A stretch of DNA of 64,000 bases. Source: Porphyromonadaceae bacterium UBA2751 (GTDB lineage: Bacteria > Bacteroidota > Bacteroidia > Bacteroidales > Muribaculaceae). Both the position numbers and the translations under genes were made by a program. Shown here piece after piece: positions 51,186-60,364 of this stretch. The stretch's first letter is position 1, and each line of letters opens with the position of its first letter. Location of the stretch: NCBI GenBank assembly GCA_002353285.1, contig DEJJ01000025.1, positions 1 to 64,000 of the forward strand, read 5' to 3'. The notes beneath the pieces were generated by a model. The model did not search any database. It was not told the origin of the DNA and saw only the letters and a list, made by a program, of their open reading frames with translations.

Positions 51186-52556
51186 TTAAATGTCGCGACC
51201 TTCATCTTCGGGTTCCGACATCAGTTTCCTGAGCTGAGTTTGAGCTTTTGAAATCCACGATGTGCGGCCTTTGGGCTCCTTGCGCTTCTCCACATGTTGT
51301 GAGGCGCTGGCTTTGGGCTTGGGCTCTTCAGGACGGAAGTTGCCGTAGCCATAGCCTTGGTCGTCGCGATTGGGTTCGGGCTGAATGGGTGTGAAGGTCT
51401 CCTCGCTTGGACCATATGTGTTCATGCGCACACACGACTGGTTAAAGGGGGTCTTGGCCGCAGCATGCGACAGCAGTGAGAACAGCTGCACATATTCAGG
51501 ACGGTTGATGTTGTGGTCAAGGATGTTGAGTCCGTTAGGGTTGTTGCCTATTCTCACGCGCAGCTTAATCTCATCTTCGATGCGGCGGGCAATGCCTTGC
51601 ATCTGGGCGGCACCACCTATCAGCACAATGTTGTGCAGGTCCACTGTCTTGATGCCGGCATATTGGATTTGCTGCTTGATGTTGGCAATAATCTCGCCTG
51701 TGCGAGCCACGATATAGTTGGCTGCATCGGCCGAGTTCACGCCCTCGATGGTTATCTTGTCCACGTTCTTGTCGAGTGGATTGCTAATGTTCTTCTTCAC
51801 GCGCTCGGCAGTGTCTTCAAGCACATTCAGGCCAATGGTGATGTCGCGGGTGATGTTGCGCCCGCCCAGGGGCAGGGTGGTCAGGTACACCAGCGAGCCG
51901 CTCTTGTAGATCGACACCGTTGTGGTCTCGGCTCCCATGTCAACCAGCATGCAGCCCAGCGATTTCTCCGATGGCTCAAGTATCTCGTCGGCAACCACCA
52001 GCGGTGTCACCATGTATTCTTTCACCCTTGTGCCGCCAGTCATCACGCGGTCGAGGTTGAGCTTCAGGTTGGGCTTGGCGACAATGAGGTTGAGCTTTAT
52101 GTTGATGTTAGAGCCAAATTGTCCGCTCGGGCTCTTGGTCTCATTCTTGTCCACGTAATAGGTGCGTGGCACCACCTCACATGTCTCGTAGTTCACAATG
52201 GGGTCCTTGCCAGCTTCGTTAACGATGCGCTCGAGCACCTCGTCGGTGATGGGCACTGTGGCGTCAAGGTTCTGGTTCACCTCGGTGGGCTCGCTGTGCA
52301 GTGAGCGTCCGCTCAGTCCCACAAACACTTCCTCGATAGTGCCGTCGATACGGTTCTCAAGTTTCTTGATAATGCTGTTGATAGCTCCCTTGGTGTTTTC
52401 CACGTTTTGCACGCATCCGTGTCGCACACTGTTGACGAGTTTTTCCATTTCGAGATGATTCACCTGAACATATCCCGATGGTAATTTCTCGGCAATGGCT
52501 CCCACTATTTTAGAGCTGCCTATCTCTAATGCTACGATATATTGTGTCTTGGTCAT
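51186..52556 (-). CDS. ftsA: cell division protein FtsA
   Basis: This actin-like ATPase tethers FtsZ to the membrane; 456 residues. The nucleotide-binding segments are YIVALEIGSSKIVGAIAEK, MLVDMGAETTTVSIYKSG and VLIGGAAQMQGI-like NIVLIGGAAQMQGIARR. The C-terminal helix WISKAQTQLRKLM is amphipathic and should insert into the inner membrane. A Pro/Lys-rich linker precedes it. It follows ftsQ by 41 bp. Confidence 0.95.
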   Translation of the reverse strand: MTKTQYIVALEIGSSKIVGAIAEKLPSGYVQVNHLEMEKLVNSVRHGCVQNVENTKGAINSIIKKLENRIDGTIEEVFVGLSGRSLHSEPTEVNQNLDATVPITDEVLERIVNEAGKDPIVNYETCEVVPRTYYVDKNETKSPSGQFGSNINIKLNLIVAKPNLKLNLDRVMTGGTRVKEYMVTPLVVADEILEPSEKSLGCMLVDMGAETTTVSIYKSGSLVYLTTLPLGGRNITRDITIGLNVLEDTAERVKKNISNPLDKNVDKITIEGVNSADAANYIVARTGEIIANIKQQIQYAGIKTVDLHNIVLIGGAAQMQGIARRIEDEIKLRVRIGNNPNGLNILDHNINRPEYVQLFSLLSHAAAKTPFNQSCVRMNTYGPSEETFTPIQPEPNRDDQGYGYGNFRPEEPKPKASASQHVEKRKEPKGRTSWISKAQTQLRKLMSEPEDEGRDI

Positions 52557-52597
52557 AAATGTGTGTGTATATGTAAGTGTAAAATGTGGTTTTTTAT

Positions 52598-53557
52598 CTA
52601 TTGTTGCTTCTTTTTCTCACCCGAGCTGTTCTTCTCGGATGGTTTCGCACTGGCTTTGTCTTTGCCCCCATTGTTGCCTCCGCTTGAGTTGCTCGACTGC
52701 CGTGAGCCATGGTTGCTTTTCACCATCTTGTTCACCGGAGCGCGGCTGTTGTCGCTCACGCTCATGGTGAGAATGTTGTCGGCCTGCTCGTCTTCCGCAG
52801 GGTCATATTCGGGCTCTGCCTCTACCGTCTTGTCGCGCTTGGTCGCTACCACTTGGTAGTCCCATTTCACCGATATGGTGTCGTAGTGCATCCACCCTTT
52901 CACTGGCATCACCTTGTTGTAGAAGAGCTGCAGCTTCTTGAACTTGCCCTCGTAGCCCTCGCAGTTGCCCATGTTCACCACATGCCCTTTAATTGATGGC
53001 ACGATGAAGATGTTGTTGCTGTCGCGCATGTAGTACATCGTTACCAGCGCTCGCAGCGACGAGTCTTGCTCCACATGCTTTATCATGGGCAACAGCCGCA
53101 GGGGGCAGTAGCTGGATGTGAAGTGGCCTTCCACGATGGGCACGTCGGCATGAAAGGTCGACACTGCTGTCATGCGCTTGCCATCCTTGTTCACGTAGTA
53201 GGACTGGTCGCCGTCAAACACGCGCATCACGGGCACAATTTGCGACACCTCGATCTTGAGTCGGCCGCCGTTCTCAAACATGCACTCCACATCCTCGATG
53301 TATTGCGACTCGCCCAGTAGTTTCTCAATGTCCTCAACATTGATTTGCCACACGGGTTTGCCTTTCACCACGATGTGCTTGCGCTCAAGCTCCTCAATCA
53401 CACCTGCGGGTGTGACAAAGTGGGTGCTGTCTTCATTTACTACCAGCACTTCAACCTCGGTGCACACCTCGTCGCGGCCCTTGTCACGAGCCCACAAGAT
53501 GCCCACTATCATGAGCGATGTGAGCACTATTAGCAATATGTATCTTGCCAGCTTCAA
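52598..53557 (-). CDS. ftsQ: cell division protein FtsQ
   Basis: This single-pass inner-membrane division protein has 319 residues. The membrane helix is at about residues 4-24 (ARYILLIVLTSLMIVGILWA), followed by a POTRA-like domain (ITPAGVIEELERKHIVVKG-type segment near residue 50) and the FtsQ/DivIB beta domain. The last 50 residues form a Ser/Gly/Lys-rich disordered tail (KSNHGSRQSSNSSGGNNGG), longer than in proteobacteria. Its start overlaps the end of murC by 4 nt. Confidence 0.9.
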   Translation of the reverse strand: MKLARYILLIVLTSLMIVGILWARDKGRDEVCTEVEVLVVNEDSTHFVTPAGVIEELERKHIVVKGKPVWQINVEDIEKLLGESQYIEDVECMFENGGRLKIEVSQIVPVMRVFDGDQSYYVNKDGKRMTAVSTFHADVPIVEGHFTSSYCPLRLLPMIKHVEQDSSLRALVTMYYMRDSNNIFIVPSIKGHVVNMGNCEGYEGKFKKLQLFYNKVMPVKGWMHYDTISVKWDYQVVATKRDKTVEAEPEYDPAEDEQADNILTMSVSDNSRAPVNKMVKSNHGSRQSSNSSGGNNGGKDKASAKPSEKNSSGEKKKQQ

Positions 53558-54936
53558 CGTGATTGCTTTTTAACTTGTTCGCATATTTGAGGCAGCATGT
53601 TCACGATGTCACCAGCCCCTATTGTCAATAAAATATCAAAGTTAAGCAAAGGAATTGAATTGATGAAATTTTCTTTGCTATAAATTGATTTTTTATCACA
53701 TTTAACGTTTTTTAGTATAATCTCGCTGGTCACGCCCTCGATGGGAAGCTCACGAGCGGGATAGATGGGGAGTAGCATCACTTCGTCGGCAAGCGAGAGC
53801 GCTTGGGCAAACTCGGCGGCGAAGTCGCGGGTGCGGGTGTAGAGATGAGGCTGGAACACCACGCTAATCTTGCGACCGGGATACAGGTCCCGCACGCTCG
53901 TGATGCTCGCTGCTATCTCGCTGGGGTGGTGGGCATAGTCGTCGATTACCACCTTGCCATGCTCACCGGGCTCTTTGAGCCAGAACTCAAAGCGGCGCTT
54001 GGCGCCCATGAACGATGCTATGGCGTCTTTCATGGCAGAGGCAGGGATGTCGACCAGGCGGCATGCTGCCATCGCTGCCACGGCATTGTCGATGTTGATG
54101 TCGACAGGAACTCCTAACTTTATGTCGTTGATTACTTCCCTCGGGGTTACAAGGTCAAACATTATCTCGCCGCCACCCTTGCGAATGTTGCTGGCATGGA
54201 AGTCGCCATCGGTCTTGGAGTAGGTGTATACCTTCACGCCAGGTGCTGTGCGAGGCTTCAGCTCAAGGCCGGTGTGCACAATCAGGGCACCGTCGGGCCT
54301 GATGAGCTCGGTGAAGTGGGCAAAGCTCTCAAGATAGTTCTCCTTGTTGCCGTAGATGTCGAGATGGTCAGGGTCGGTCGATGTCACAACGGCGATGTAA
54401 GGTTGCAACTGGTGGAACGAGCGGTCAAACTCGTCGGCCTCAAGCACCGAGTAGGGGCTGCTGAGCGAGAGCAGGAAATTGCTGTCGTAGTTGCGCAGCA
54501 CGCCGCCCAGGAAGGCATTACTGCCCACGCCGCTCACCTCCATGATGTGAGCAGCCATGCTCGATGTGGTGGTCTTGCCATGAGTGCCGGCAAAGCACAG
54601 TGCCTTGCTGTCGAGTGTCACCATGCCAAGCACGCGAGCGCGTTTCACCACTTCAAAACCGTTGTCCCTGAAGTAGCACAGACCCTTGTGGTCGGCAGGC
54701 ACGGCAGGGGTGTAGACCACCAGCGTCGTTTCCTTGTCGCGGCAGTAGTCGGGGATGAGACTTGGTTCCTCGTCAAATGCTATCTCCACACCCTCGTCTT
54801 GCAGAGCTTGAGTGAGCTCGCTCGGTGTGCGGTCATATCCAGCCACCTTCTTGCCCTTGGCAAGAAAATAGCGCTCCAGGGCAGCCATACCGATGCCTCC
54901 GGCTCCAACAAAATATATCGACTTGTAATCTTTCAT
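53554..54936 (-). CDS. murC: UDP-N-acetylmuramate--L-alanine ligase
   Basis: This ligase adds L-alanine to UDP-MurNAc in cytoplasmic peptidoglycan synthesis; 460 residues. The dinucleotide-like N-terminus is YFVGAGGIGMAALERYF, the ATP loop FAGTHGKTTTSSMAAHI near residue 115, and the central EADEFDRSFHQL. The protein converts the first step of the stem peptide series that MurD and MurE continue nearby. A 147-bp repeat-filled gap separates it from murG; it overlaps ftsQ by 4 nt. Confidence 0.96.
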   Translation of the reverse strand: MKDYKSIYFVGAGGIGMAALERYFLAKGKKVAGYDRTPSELTQALQDEGVEIAFDEEPSLIPDYCRDKETTLVVYTPAVPADHKGLCYFRDNGFEVVKRARVLGMVTLDSKALCFAGTHGKTTTSSMAAHIMEVSGVGSNAFLGGVLRNYDSNFLLSLSSPYSVLEADEFDRSFHQLQPYIAVVTSTDPDHLDIYGNKENYLESFAHFTELIRPDGALIVHTGLELKPRTAPGVKVYTYSKTDGDFHASNIRKGGGEIMFDLVTPREVINDIKLGVPVDINIDNAVAAMAACRLVDIPASAMKDAIASFMGAKRRFEFWLKEPGEHGKVVIDDYAHHPSEIAASITSVRDLYPGRKISVVFQPHLYTRTRDFAAEFAQALSLADEVMLLPIYPARELPIEGVTSEIILKNVKCDKKSIYSKENFINSIPLLNFDILLTIGAGDIVNMLPQICEQVKKQSR

Positions 54937-54954
54937 TATCTTTTATTATAATAC

Positions 54955-55085
54955 TAACTTCTAACTCTTTAACTCCTAAACCCTAAAAATCTAAAAACTA
55001 AAAACTGACCTCTAACCTCAGGTCCAACCCTGTCCGACCCTGTCTGACATTGTCCGACATTGTCTGACCTCTGATCTCTGCCTCT
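54955..55085. repeat. word-like simple repeats between murG and murC
   Basis: ACTAACTTCTAACTCTTTAA and CTAAAAATCTAAAAACTAAA are followed by repeated CCTGTCCGACCCTGTCTGAC and CTGACCTCTGATCTCTGC. The Gly-less word GTCCGAC matches the family at 15541-15560. It is the only long gap of this kind within the dcw cluster. Confidence 0.75.
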
Positions 55086-56199
55086 ACCTCGCTATTTGCA
55101 GCACTTTATCGACGATAACCTCGGCCGAGTTGCGCAGAGCCATCTTCTCTACGTTAGTGCTAAGCTTCTCGATAACAGCAGTTTCACCTATGGTGTTAAG
55201 CATCACGTTCACCAGTTTAGTGCCAGCATCGGCATCAGGAATCATCAGAGCCGCGTTGCGGTTAACGAGTGCCATGGCATTCTTGGTCTGGTGGTCTTCA
55301 GCCACATTAGGTGAGGGCACCAGTATTGATGCCTTGCCAAGCAGTTGCAGCTCACTGATGGAGCTTGCTCCAGCGCGCGAAATCACAAGGTCGGCAGCGC
55401 GGTAGGCTTTGTCCATGTTGCTGATGAATGGCATCTGCTTCACGTTGGCAGCTTGCGATGCCTCAAGAGCCTCGCGGCAGCGGTCGTCGTAGATTTTTCC
55501 CGTTTGCCATATCACTTGCACGTCGTCATGCTTTGCAATCTCATCAAGGCCTGCGATAATGCTGTCGTTGATGGTGCGTGCTCCCAGGCTGCCACCAATG
55601 ATGAGGATGGTGCGCTTGGCAGGGTCGAGACCGAACGACTGTCGCGACTCCTCGACTGTAGCTTCACACTCCAGCAGGTTGCGGCGCACGGGGTTGCCTG
55701 TCATCACTATCTTCTCGGCAGGGAAGAAACGCTCCATGCCCTCGTAGGCCACGCAAATGCTCTGCGCTTTCTTGGCGAGCAGCTTATTAGTCACGCCGGC
55801 ATAGGAGTTCTGCTCTTGCAGTAGTGTGGGGATGCCTGCCTTCTGGCACTCCTTGAGCATGGGGCCACTGGCGTAGCCACCCACTCCCACAGCAACATTG
55901 GGCATGAAATCCTTGAGAATCTGCTTCGCCAGCTTCATGCTGCGGCGCAGGTCCATGAGCACTTTCACATTGCGAAGCAGGTGCTTGCGGTCGAAACCGC
56001 GCACTGGCAAGCCCTTGATTTCATAGCCTGCTGCGGGCACTCGCTCCATTTCCATGCGTCCCTCGGCTCCCACAAAGAGGATTTGAGCCTGAGGCATGCG
56101 ACGCTTAATCTCGTTGGCTATCGACAGGGCGGGGAAGATGTGGCCTCCTGTGCCGCCACCGCTGATGAGCACTTTTAATTGATTAGTTTTTCCACTCAT
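55084..56199 (-). CDS. murG: undecaprenyl-PP-MurNAc-pentapeptide GlcNAc transferase
   Basis: This peripheral inner-membrane glycosyltransferase makes lipid II from lipid I; 371 residues. The first glycine motif is SGGGTGGHIFPALSIANEI, the second region GVGGYASGPMLKECQ, and the UDP-GlcNAc site GGSLGARTIND and SRAGASSISELQLLGK. The start codon lies 17 nt inside the end of ftsW, so translation is coupled. All catalytic segments are intact. Confidence 0.96.
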   Translation of the reverse strand: MSGKTNQLKVLISGGGTGGHIFPALSIANEIKRRMPQAQILFVGAEGRMEMERVPAAGYEIKGLPVRGFDRKHLLRNVKVLMDLRRSMKLAKQILKDFMPNVAVGVGGYASGPMLKECQKAGIPTLLQEQNSYAGVTNKLLAKKAQSICVAYEGMERFFPAEKIVMTGNPVRRNLLECEATVEESRQSFGLDPAKRTILIIGGSLGARTINDSIIAGLDEIAKHDDVQVIWQTGKIYDDRCREALEASQAANVKQMPFISNMDKAYRAADLVISRAGASSISELQLLGKASILVPSPNVAEDHQTKNAMALVNRNAALMIPDADAGTKLVNVMLNTIGETAVIEKLSTNVEKMALRNSAEVIVDKVLQIAR

Positions 56200-57514
56200 T
56201 TTTTACGGGTATTTCGGTAGGATTTGCAGCATCGAGCCCACTGGGTAGGGCTATGCCTTCATCCTTGTTTTTCTTATTTGTAATATTGCTGATGGTGCGA
56301 CTCACGCTAAGCATCACACCAAAGGCGATGCTCGTCACCAAAATTGATGTGCCACCCTTCGAGATTAGCGGCAGCGGCTGCCCCGAGACGGGGAACACGC
56401 CCGTGTTGATGGCCATGTGAAACAGTGCCTGGAACGTGATCATCGACGCCATGCCAATGATGAGCAGTGCTGGCAGCACGCGGTGGCATCTACGCGCTAT
56501 CATCGCAGCACGCGACAGTAGCCACAGGTACAAGATGAGCAGGAACACACCACCTATCACACCCACCTCCTCGATGATGATCGAGAAGATGTAGTCGCTG
56601 AAGGCCAACGGCAAGCGGCTGCACTCGCGCGAGTTGCCCACTCCCACTCCTGTGATGCCGCCATGAGCCTGAGCCATGCGTGAGAACATCTCCTGAGAGT
56701 TCTCGCTTGTCACCGAGTCATAGATTAATGAGTCACGACGAAGCCAATTGTCTAAGCGGCTCACATGAACACCCGAACGGTCAACTTTCTTGGGAGCGTC
56801 GGCAGTGCTGGCAACGGTCTGTTCTGTCTCGGTGAGCTTCTTCATGTTCGCGGCGCGTTTGTCGCTGGCCTCTTTCCACATGTAGAGGCAACCTACAACA
56901 AGGCCATATACGATTCCGAGCATCAGCAGTTTCTTGAAGCGGGCCCCACCCACGAGGAACATCGAGCCGCTGATGCACATCAGCAGCAGGGTGTTGGTCA
57001 ATCCGCTCTGGAACATCAGGGCACCAAAGACCGCAACCACCACCGTCGATAGCACAAGGCCCTTAACGCTCACGTCGCGGTCTTGCTGGTTCTTGGCCAT
57101 GATGTAGGCAAGCGCCGTGACCGCCGAGAGTTTGGCAAGCTCGGCGGGTTGCACAGTGAGTCCCACTCCCGGTATGGTGAAAGCGCGCTGAGCGCCATTG
57201 ATAATCTCACCATTAAACATCACATACACCAGGCTCAGCACCGTGAATATCCACAGCAGCGGGATGAGCACCAGCAGCAGCATGCGGTTGTTGTAGTTGA
57301 TGCGGCTCAAGCCCACAACTGCCACAGCGCCCATAGCAAGGAAAATCACTTGCCTGATCACGGGCTCATACACTCCCATCTTGGGAACATCGCGGCTCGA
57401 TGCCGAGTACGACTCCACTATCGAGAACACGATGAGGGTGAGATAGATACCCCAAATCCAGGGATCGCCATAGCGCTGCGAGATCTCTCTATATCTTGAA
57501 ACTTTTTCGCTCAT
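56183..57514 (-). CDS. ftsW: septal peptidoglycan polymerase FtsW
   Basis: This SEDS-family glycosyltransferase polymerises lipid II at the septum with its partner FtsI; 443 residues and about 10 membrane helices. Family segments are GLTVQPAELAKLSAV, where the catalytic Asp region of SEDS proteins follows later, and FPVSGQPLPLISKGGTSIL near the end. A charged loop of about 60 residues near 215-275 (SDKRAANMKKLTETEQTVAS) is longer than in proteobacterial FtsW. It overlaps murG by 17 nt. Confidence 0.95.
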   Translation of the reverse strand: MSEKVSRYREISQRYGDPWIWGIYLTLIVFSIVESYSASSRDVPKMGVYEPVIRQVIFLAMGAVAVVGLSRINYNNRMLLLVLIPLLWIFTVLSLVYVMFNGEIINGAQRAFTIPGVGLTVQPAELAKLSAVTALAYIMAKNQQDRDVSVKGLVLSTVVVAVFGALMFQSGLTNTLLLMCISGSMFLVGGARFKKLLMLGIVYGLVVGCLYMWKEASDKRAANMKKLTETEQTVASTADAPKKVDRSGVHVSRLDNWLRRDSLIYDSVTSENSQEMFSRMAQAHGGITGVGVGNSRECSRLPLAFSDYIFSIIIEEVGVIGGVFLLILYLWLLSRAAMIARRCHRVLPALLIIGMASMITFQALFHMAINTGVFPVSGQPLPLISKGGTSILVTSIAFGVMLSVSRTISNITNKKNKDEGIALPSGLDAANPTEIPVKNEWKN

Positions 57515-57538
57515 AATTAGTCGTGTGCTTTACTTGAT

Positions 57539-58873
57539 CTATAAGTTATTTACACACTCCTTGAACTGGGCACCACGGTCCTCATAGCTCTTGAACAGGT
57601 CGAAGCTGGCGCAGCAGGGCGACAGCAGCACGGTCTGCCCGTCCTTGGCAAGGGCATGGCACTTGGCTATGCACTCCTGCATGCTGCGTGCGTCCTCAAC
57701 CACGGGAACCTTCCCGTCAAAGAAGGCATGCAACTTGCTGTTGTCAACTCCCAGGCACACTATGGCAACAACCTTGTCTTTCACCAGCTGCTCTATCTCG
57801 CTGTAGTCGTTGCCCTTGTCTTTGCCTCCCAGGATGAGCACCACGCCCTCGCTCATGCTCTCAAGGGCATACCAGGTGCTGTTGACGTTGGTGGCTTTGG
57901 AGTCGTTGATATAACGCACACCATTGAGGGTGCGCACATATTCCAGGCGGTGCTCCACAGCCTCAAAGCTGGCGAGCGCCTTGCGAATGTTCTCTTTCTT
58001 GATGTGCATCAACGAGGCGCTGATGCTGGCGGCCATCGAGTTGTACACGTTGTGAAGGCCCTGAATGGCAATCTCGGCACGTGGCATCGACCATTGGTCG
58101 CCGTCAACGTTGATGACCATTTCTCCATTATCGAGATAGGCAGTGCACGACTTGTCGTCGCGGGCACTGAAGGGATACATGCGAGCCTCGCTCTGCATGT
58201 TCTTGAGCTGAGCCGAGATGATGGGGTCGTCGGCCCAGTAGATGAAGGCATCGTCGCAAGTCTGGTTCTGCATGATGCGGAACTTGGCGGCGGTGTAGTT
58301 CTCCATTTTGTGGTCGTAGCGGTCGAGGTGGTCGGGGGTGATGTTGAGCATCACTGCGATATTGGCCTTGAAGTCATACATGTTGTCGAGCTGGAAACTG
58401 CTCAATTCAATCACATAGACGTCATGGTGCTCGGTGGCCACCTGCATCGCCAGGCTCTTGCCGACATTACCGGCAAGACCAACATTCAAGCCCGCCTCCT
58501 TGAAGATGTGGTAGGTGAGCAACGTAGTGGTGGTCTTGCCGTTACTGCCGGTAATACATACCATCTTGGCATCGGTGTAGCGGCCTGCCAGCTCTATCTC
58601 AGAGATGACAGGAATGCCTTTTGCCATTGCTTTGACAATGAGAGGAGCCGTCAAAGGCACGCCGGGACTTTTCACAATCTCATCGGCATTAAGGATTTTG
58701 TCCTCGCTGTGGTGGCCTGCTTCCCAGCTAATTTCCCACTTCTCGAGCACTTCCTTGTAGCGGGGCGCTATTTCTCCCATGTCGGTGAGAAACACGTCCA
58801 TTCCTTTAACCTTGGCCAGCACTGCTGCGCCAACTCCACTCTCTCCTCCGCCAATAACTACTAAACGTTTCAT
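57539..58873 (-). CDS. murD: UDP-N-acetylmuramoylalanine--D-glutamate ligase
   Basis: This ligase adds D-glutamate to UDP-MurNAc-L-Ala; 444 residues. It opens with LVVIGGGESGVGAAVLAKVK, followed by the ATP loop ITGSNGKTTTTLLTYHIFK near residue 112, and the domain 3 segments YINDSKATNVNSTWYAL and LILGGKDKGNDYS. The end LLSPCCASFDLFKSYEDRG is typical of MurD. It lies 24 bp before ftsW and 69 bp after mraY. Confidence 0.96.
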   Translation of the reverse strand: MKRLVVIGGGESGVGAAVLAKVKGMDVFLTDMGEIAPRYKEVLEKWEISWEAGHHSEDKILNADEIVKSPGVPLTAPLIVKAMAKGIPVISEIELAGRYTDAKMVCITGSNGKTTTTLLTYHIFKEAGLNVGLAGNVGKSLAMQVATEHHDVYVIELSSFQLDNMYDFKANIAVMLNITPDHLDRYDHKMENYTAAKFRIMQNQTCDDAFIYWADDPIISAQLKNMQSEARMYPFSARDDKSCTAYLDNGEMVINVDGDQWSMPRAEIAIQGLHNVYNSMAASISASLMHIKKENIRKALASFEAVEHRLEYVRTLNGVRYINDSKATNVNSTWYALESMSEGVVLILGGKDKGNDYSEIEQLVKDKVVAIVCLGVDNSKLHAFFDGKVPVVEDARSMQECIAKCHALAKDGQTVLLSPCCASFDLFKSYEDRGAQFKECVNNL

Positions 58874-58942
58874 TTCTTTTTACTTTTGTTTCTTTTACTC
58901 GTTTTTAACTATGATGACTCTCTATATTATTATGATTTTTTC

Positions 58943-60289
58943 TTATCTTATCTTTAATGTGATGATGGTCAGCGCTGCAAGCAGGATGGTGAAAATCCAG
59001 AACCTGATGGTGATTTTCGACTCATGGAAGCGGTTGCGAGGCCAGTTCCTGAACACGTACTTGCAATCGGGGGCAAGGTCCTTGTCGAGCTTGCGGAAGT
59101 TGTCGTGTATAGGGGTAGAGCGGAACACGCGCACCTTCTTGCCCTTGCGCTTGTAAATCTTGTAAACCTGAGTCTGGATTATCACGCTCAGGCTCTCCAT
59201 CAGGAACACGCCGCACAAGATGGGAACCAGCAGCTCCTTGTGGATAATCACGGCACACACTCCAATGATGCCGCCAATGGTCAGCGAACCGGTGTCGCCC
59301 ATGAACATCTGCGCAGGGAAGGCATTGTACCACAGGAAGCCGATGAGGGCACCCACAAAGGCACACATGAACACCACAAGCTCCTGGCTGTCGGGGATGT
59401 ACATGATGTTTAGATAGGAGGCAAACTCAAAATTTGAGCTCACATAGGCTAAGATTCCTAATGCTACACCCATGATTGCTGAGTTTCCGGCACACATGCC
59501 GTCCATGCCGTCATTAAGATTGGCTCCATTGCTCACTGCCGTGACTACAAGAATGGTCATTAACACAAACAGCGCCCATCCTGCAGCACCACTCCAGTCG
59601 CCCATCCATTTGGTTAGCGCACCATAGTCCAAGTTGTGGTTCTTTACAAATGGGATTGTGGTCTTGAGCGACTTCTCGGCCTTGTCTTTGTGAACAACAA
59701 TAGTCTCTTTAATGGTGTCGTTAACTGTTGTGTTGGCGCTTGATAGCTGCTGGTTAACGGGTGCCGTTAACGACTCTTGCGCGGTTTTGGTCCTTACTTT
59801 CACCACGTTCTCGTGCATCACGGCGTCGGGGCTCAGCCACAGCACAAGTCCCACTATCAGGCCAATGCTCACCTGGCCCACAATTTTATACTTGCCCTTC
59901 AAGCCCTCCTTGTGCTTGCGGTAAATCTTGATGTAATCGTCGCAAAATCCCAGGAAGCCAAGCCACACTGTGGTGATCACCATCAGGATGATGTAGATGT
60001 TGCGCATGCGGCCCAGCAGCAGCACTGGCAGCAGGATGGCAGTGATAATCACGATGCCGCCCATCGATGGAGTGCCAGCCTTCTTCTCGCCAAAGGGGTC
60101 GATGCTTGAGTCGCGCTGTGTCTCGCCTATCTTGCGCTTGCGCATGTACTGGATGAACTTCTCGCCAAGCCAGGCCGAGAGCACAAGCGACAATATCAGG
60201 GTTAACAACGCGCGAAACGACACGTACTGCCACATGTGCGATCCGGGTATGTTATATTGCTCTAAAAATCGGAACAGGTAGTATAGCAT
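58943..60289 (-). CDS. mraY: phospho-MurNAc-pentapeptide translocase MraY with insertion
   Basis: This inner-membrane enzyme transfers phospho-MurNAc-pentapeptide to undecaprenyl phosphate to give lipid I; 448 residues. Catalytic segments are GFLGFCDDYIKIYRKHKEGL, NLNDGMDGMCAGNSA and GDTGSLTIGGIIG. The enzyme is about 90 residues longer than E. coli MraY, mainly because of a Thr/Lys-rich insertion at about residues 160-235 (TAQESLTAPVNQQLSSANTT) that would sit in a loop after the fourth or fifth helix. Bacteroidetes forms are often longer, but this stretch is unusually polar. Confidence 0.95.
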   Translation of the reverse strand: MLYYLFRFLEQYNIPGSHMWQYVSFRALLTLILSLVLSAWLGEKFIQYMRKRKIGETQRDSSIDPFGEKKAGTPSMGGIVIITAILLPVLLLGRMRNIYIILMVITTVWLGFLGFCDDYIKIYRKHKEGLKGKYKIVGQVSIGLIVGLVLWLSPDAVMHENVVKVRTKTAQESLTAPVNQQLSSANTTVNDTIKETIVVHKDKAEKSLKTTIPFVKNHNLDYGALTKWMGDWSGAAGWALFVLMTILVVTAVSNGANLNDGMDGMCAGNSAIMGVALGILAYVSSNFEFASYLNIMYIPDSQELVVFMCAFVGALIGFLWYNAFPAQMFMGDTGSLTIGGIIGVCAVIIHKELLVPILCGVFLMESLSVIIQTQVYKIYKRKGKKVRVFRSTPIHDNFRKLDKDLAPDCKYVFRNWPRNRFHESKITIRFWIFTILLAALTIITLKIR

Positions 60290-60364
60290 GATATCTTATT
60301 ATCTTTATTGTGTAATGTGTTGTCTTATTATATATAAAAAGGTGTGACTACGCGAGATCAGTCT

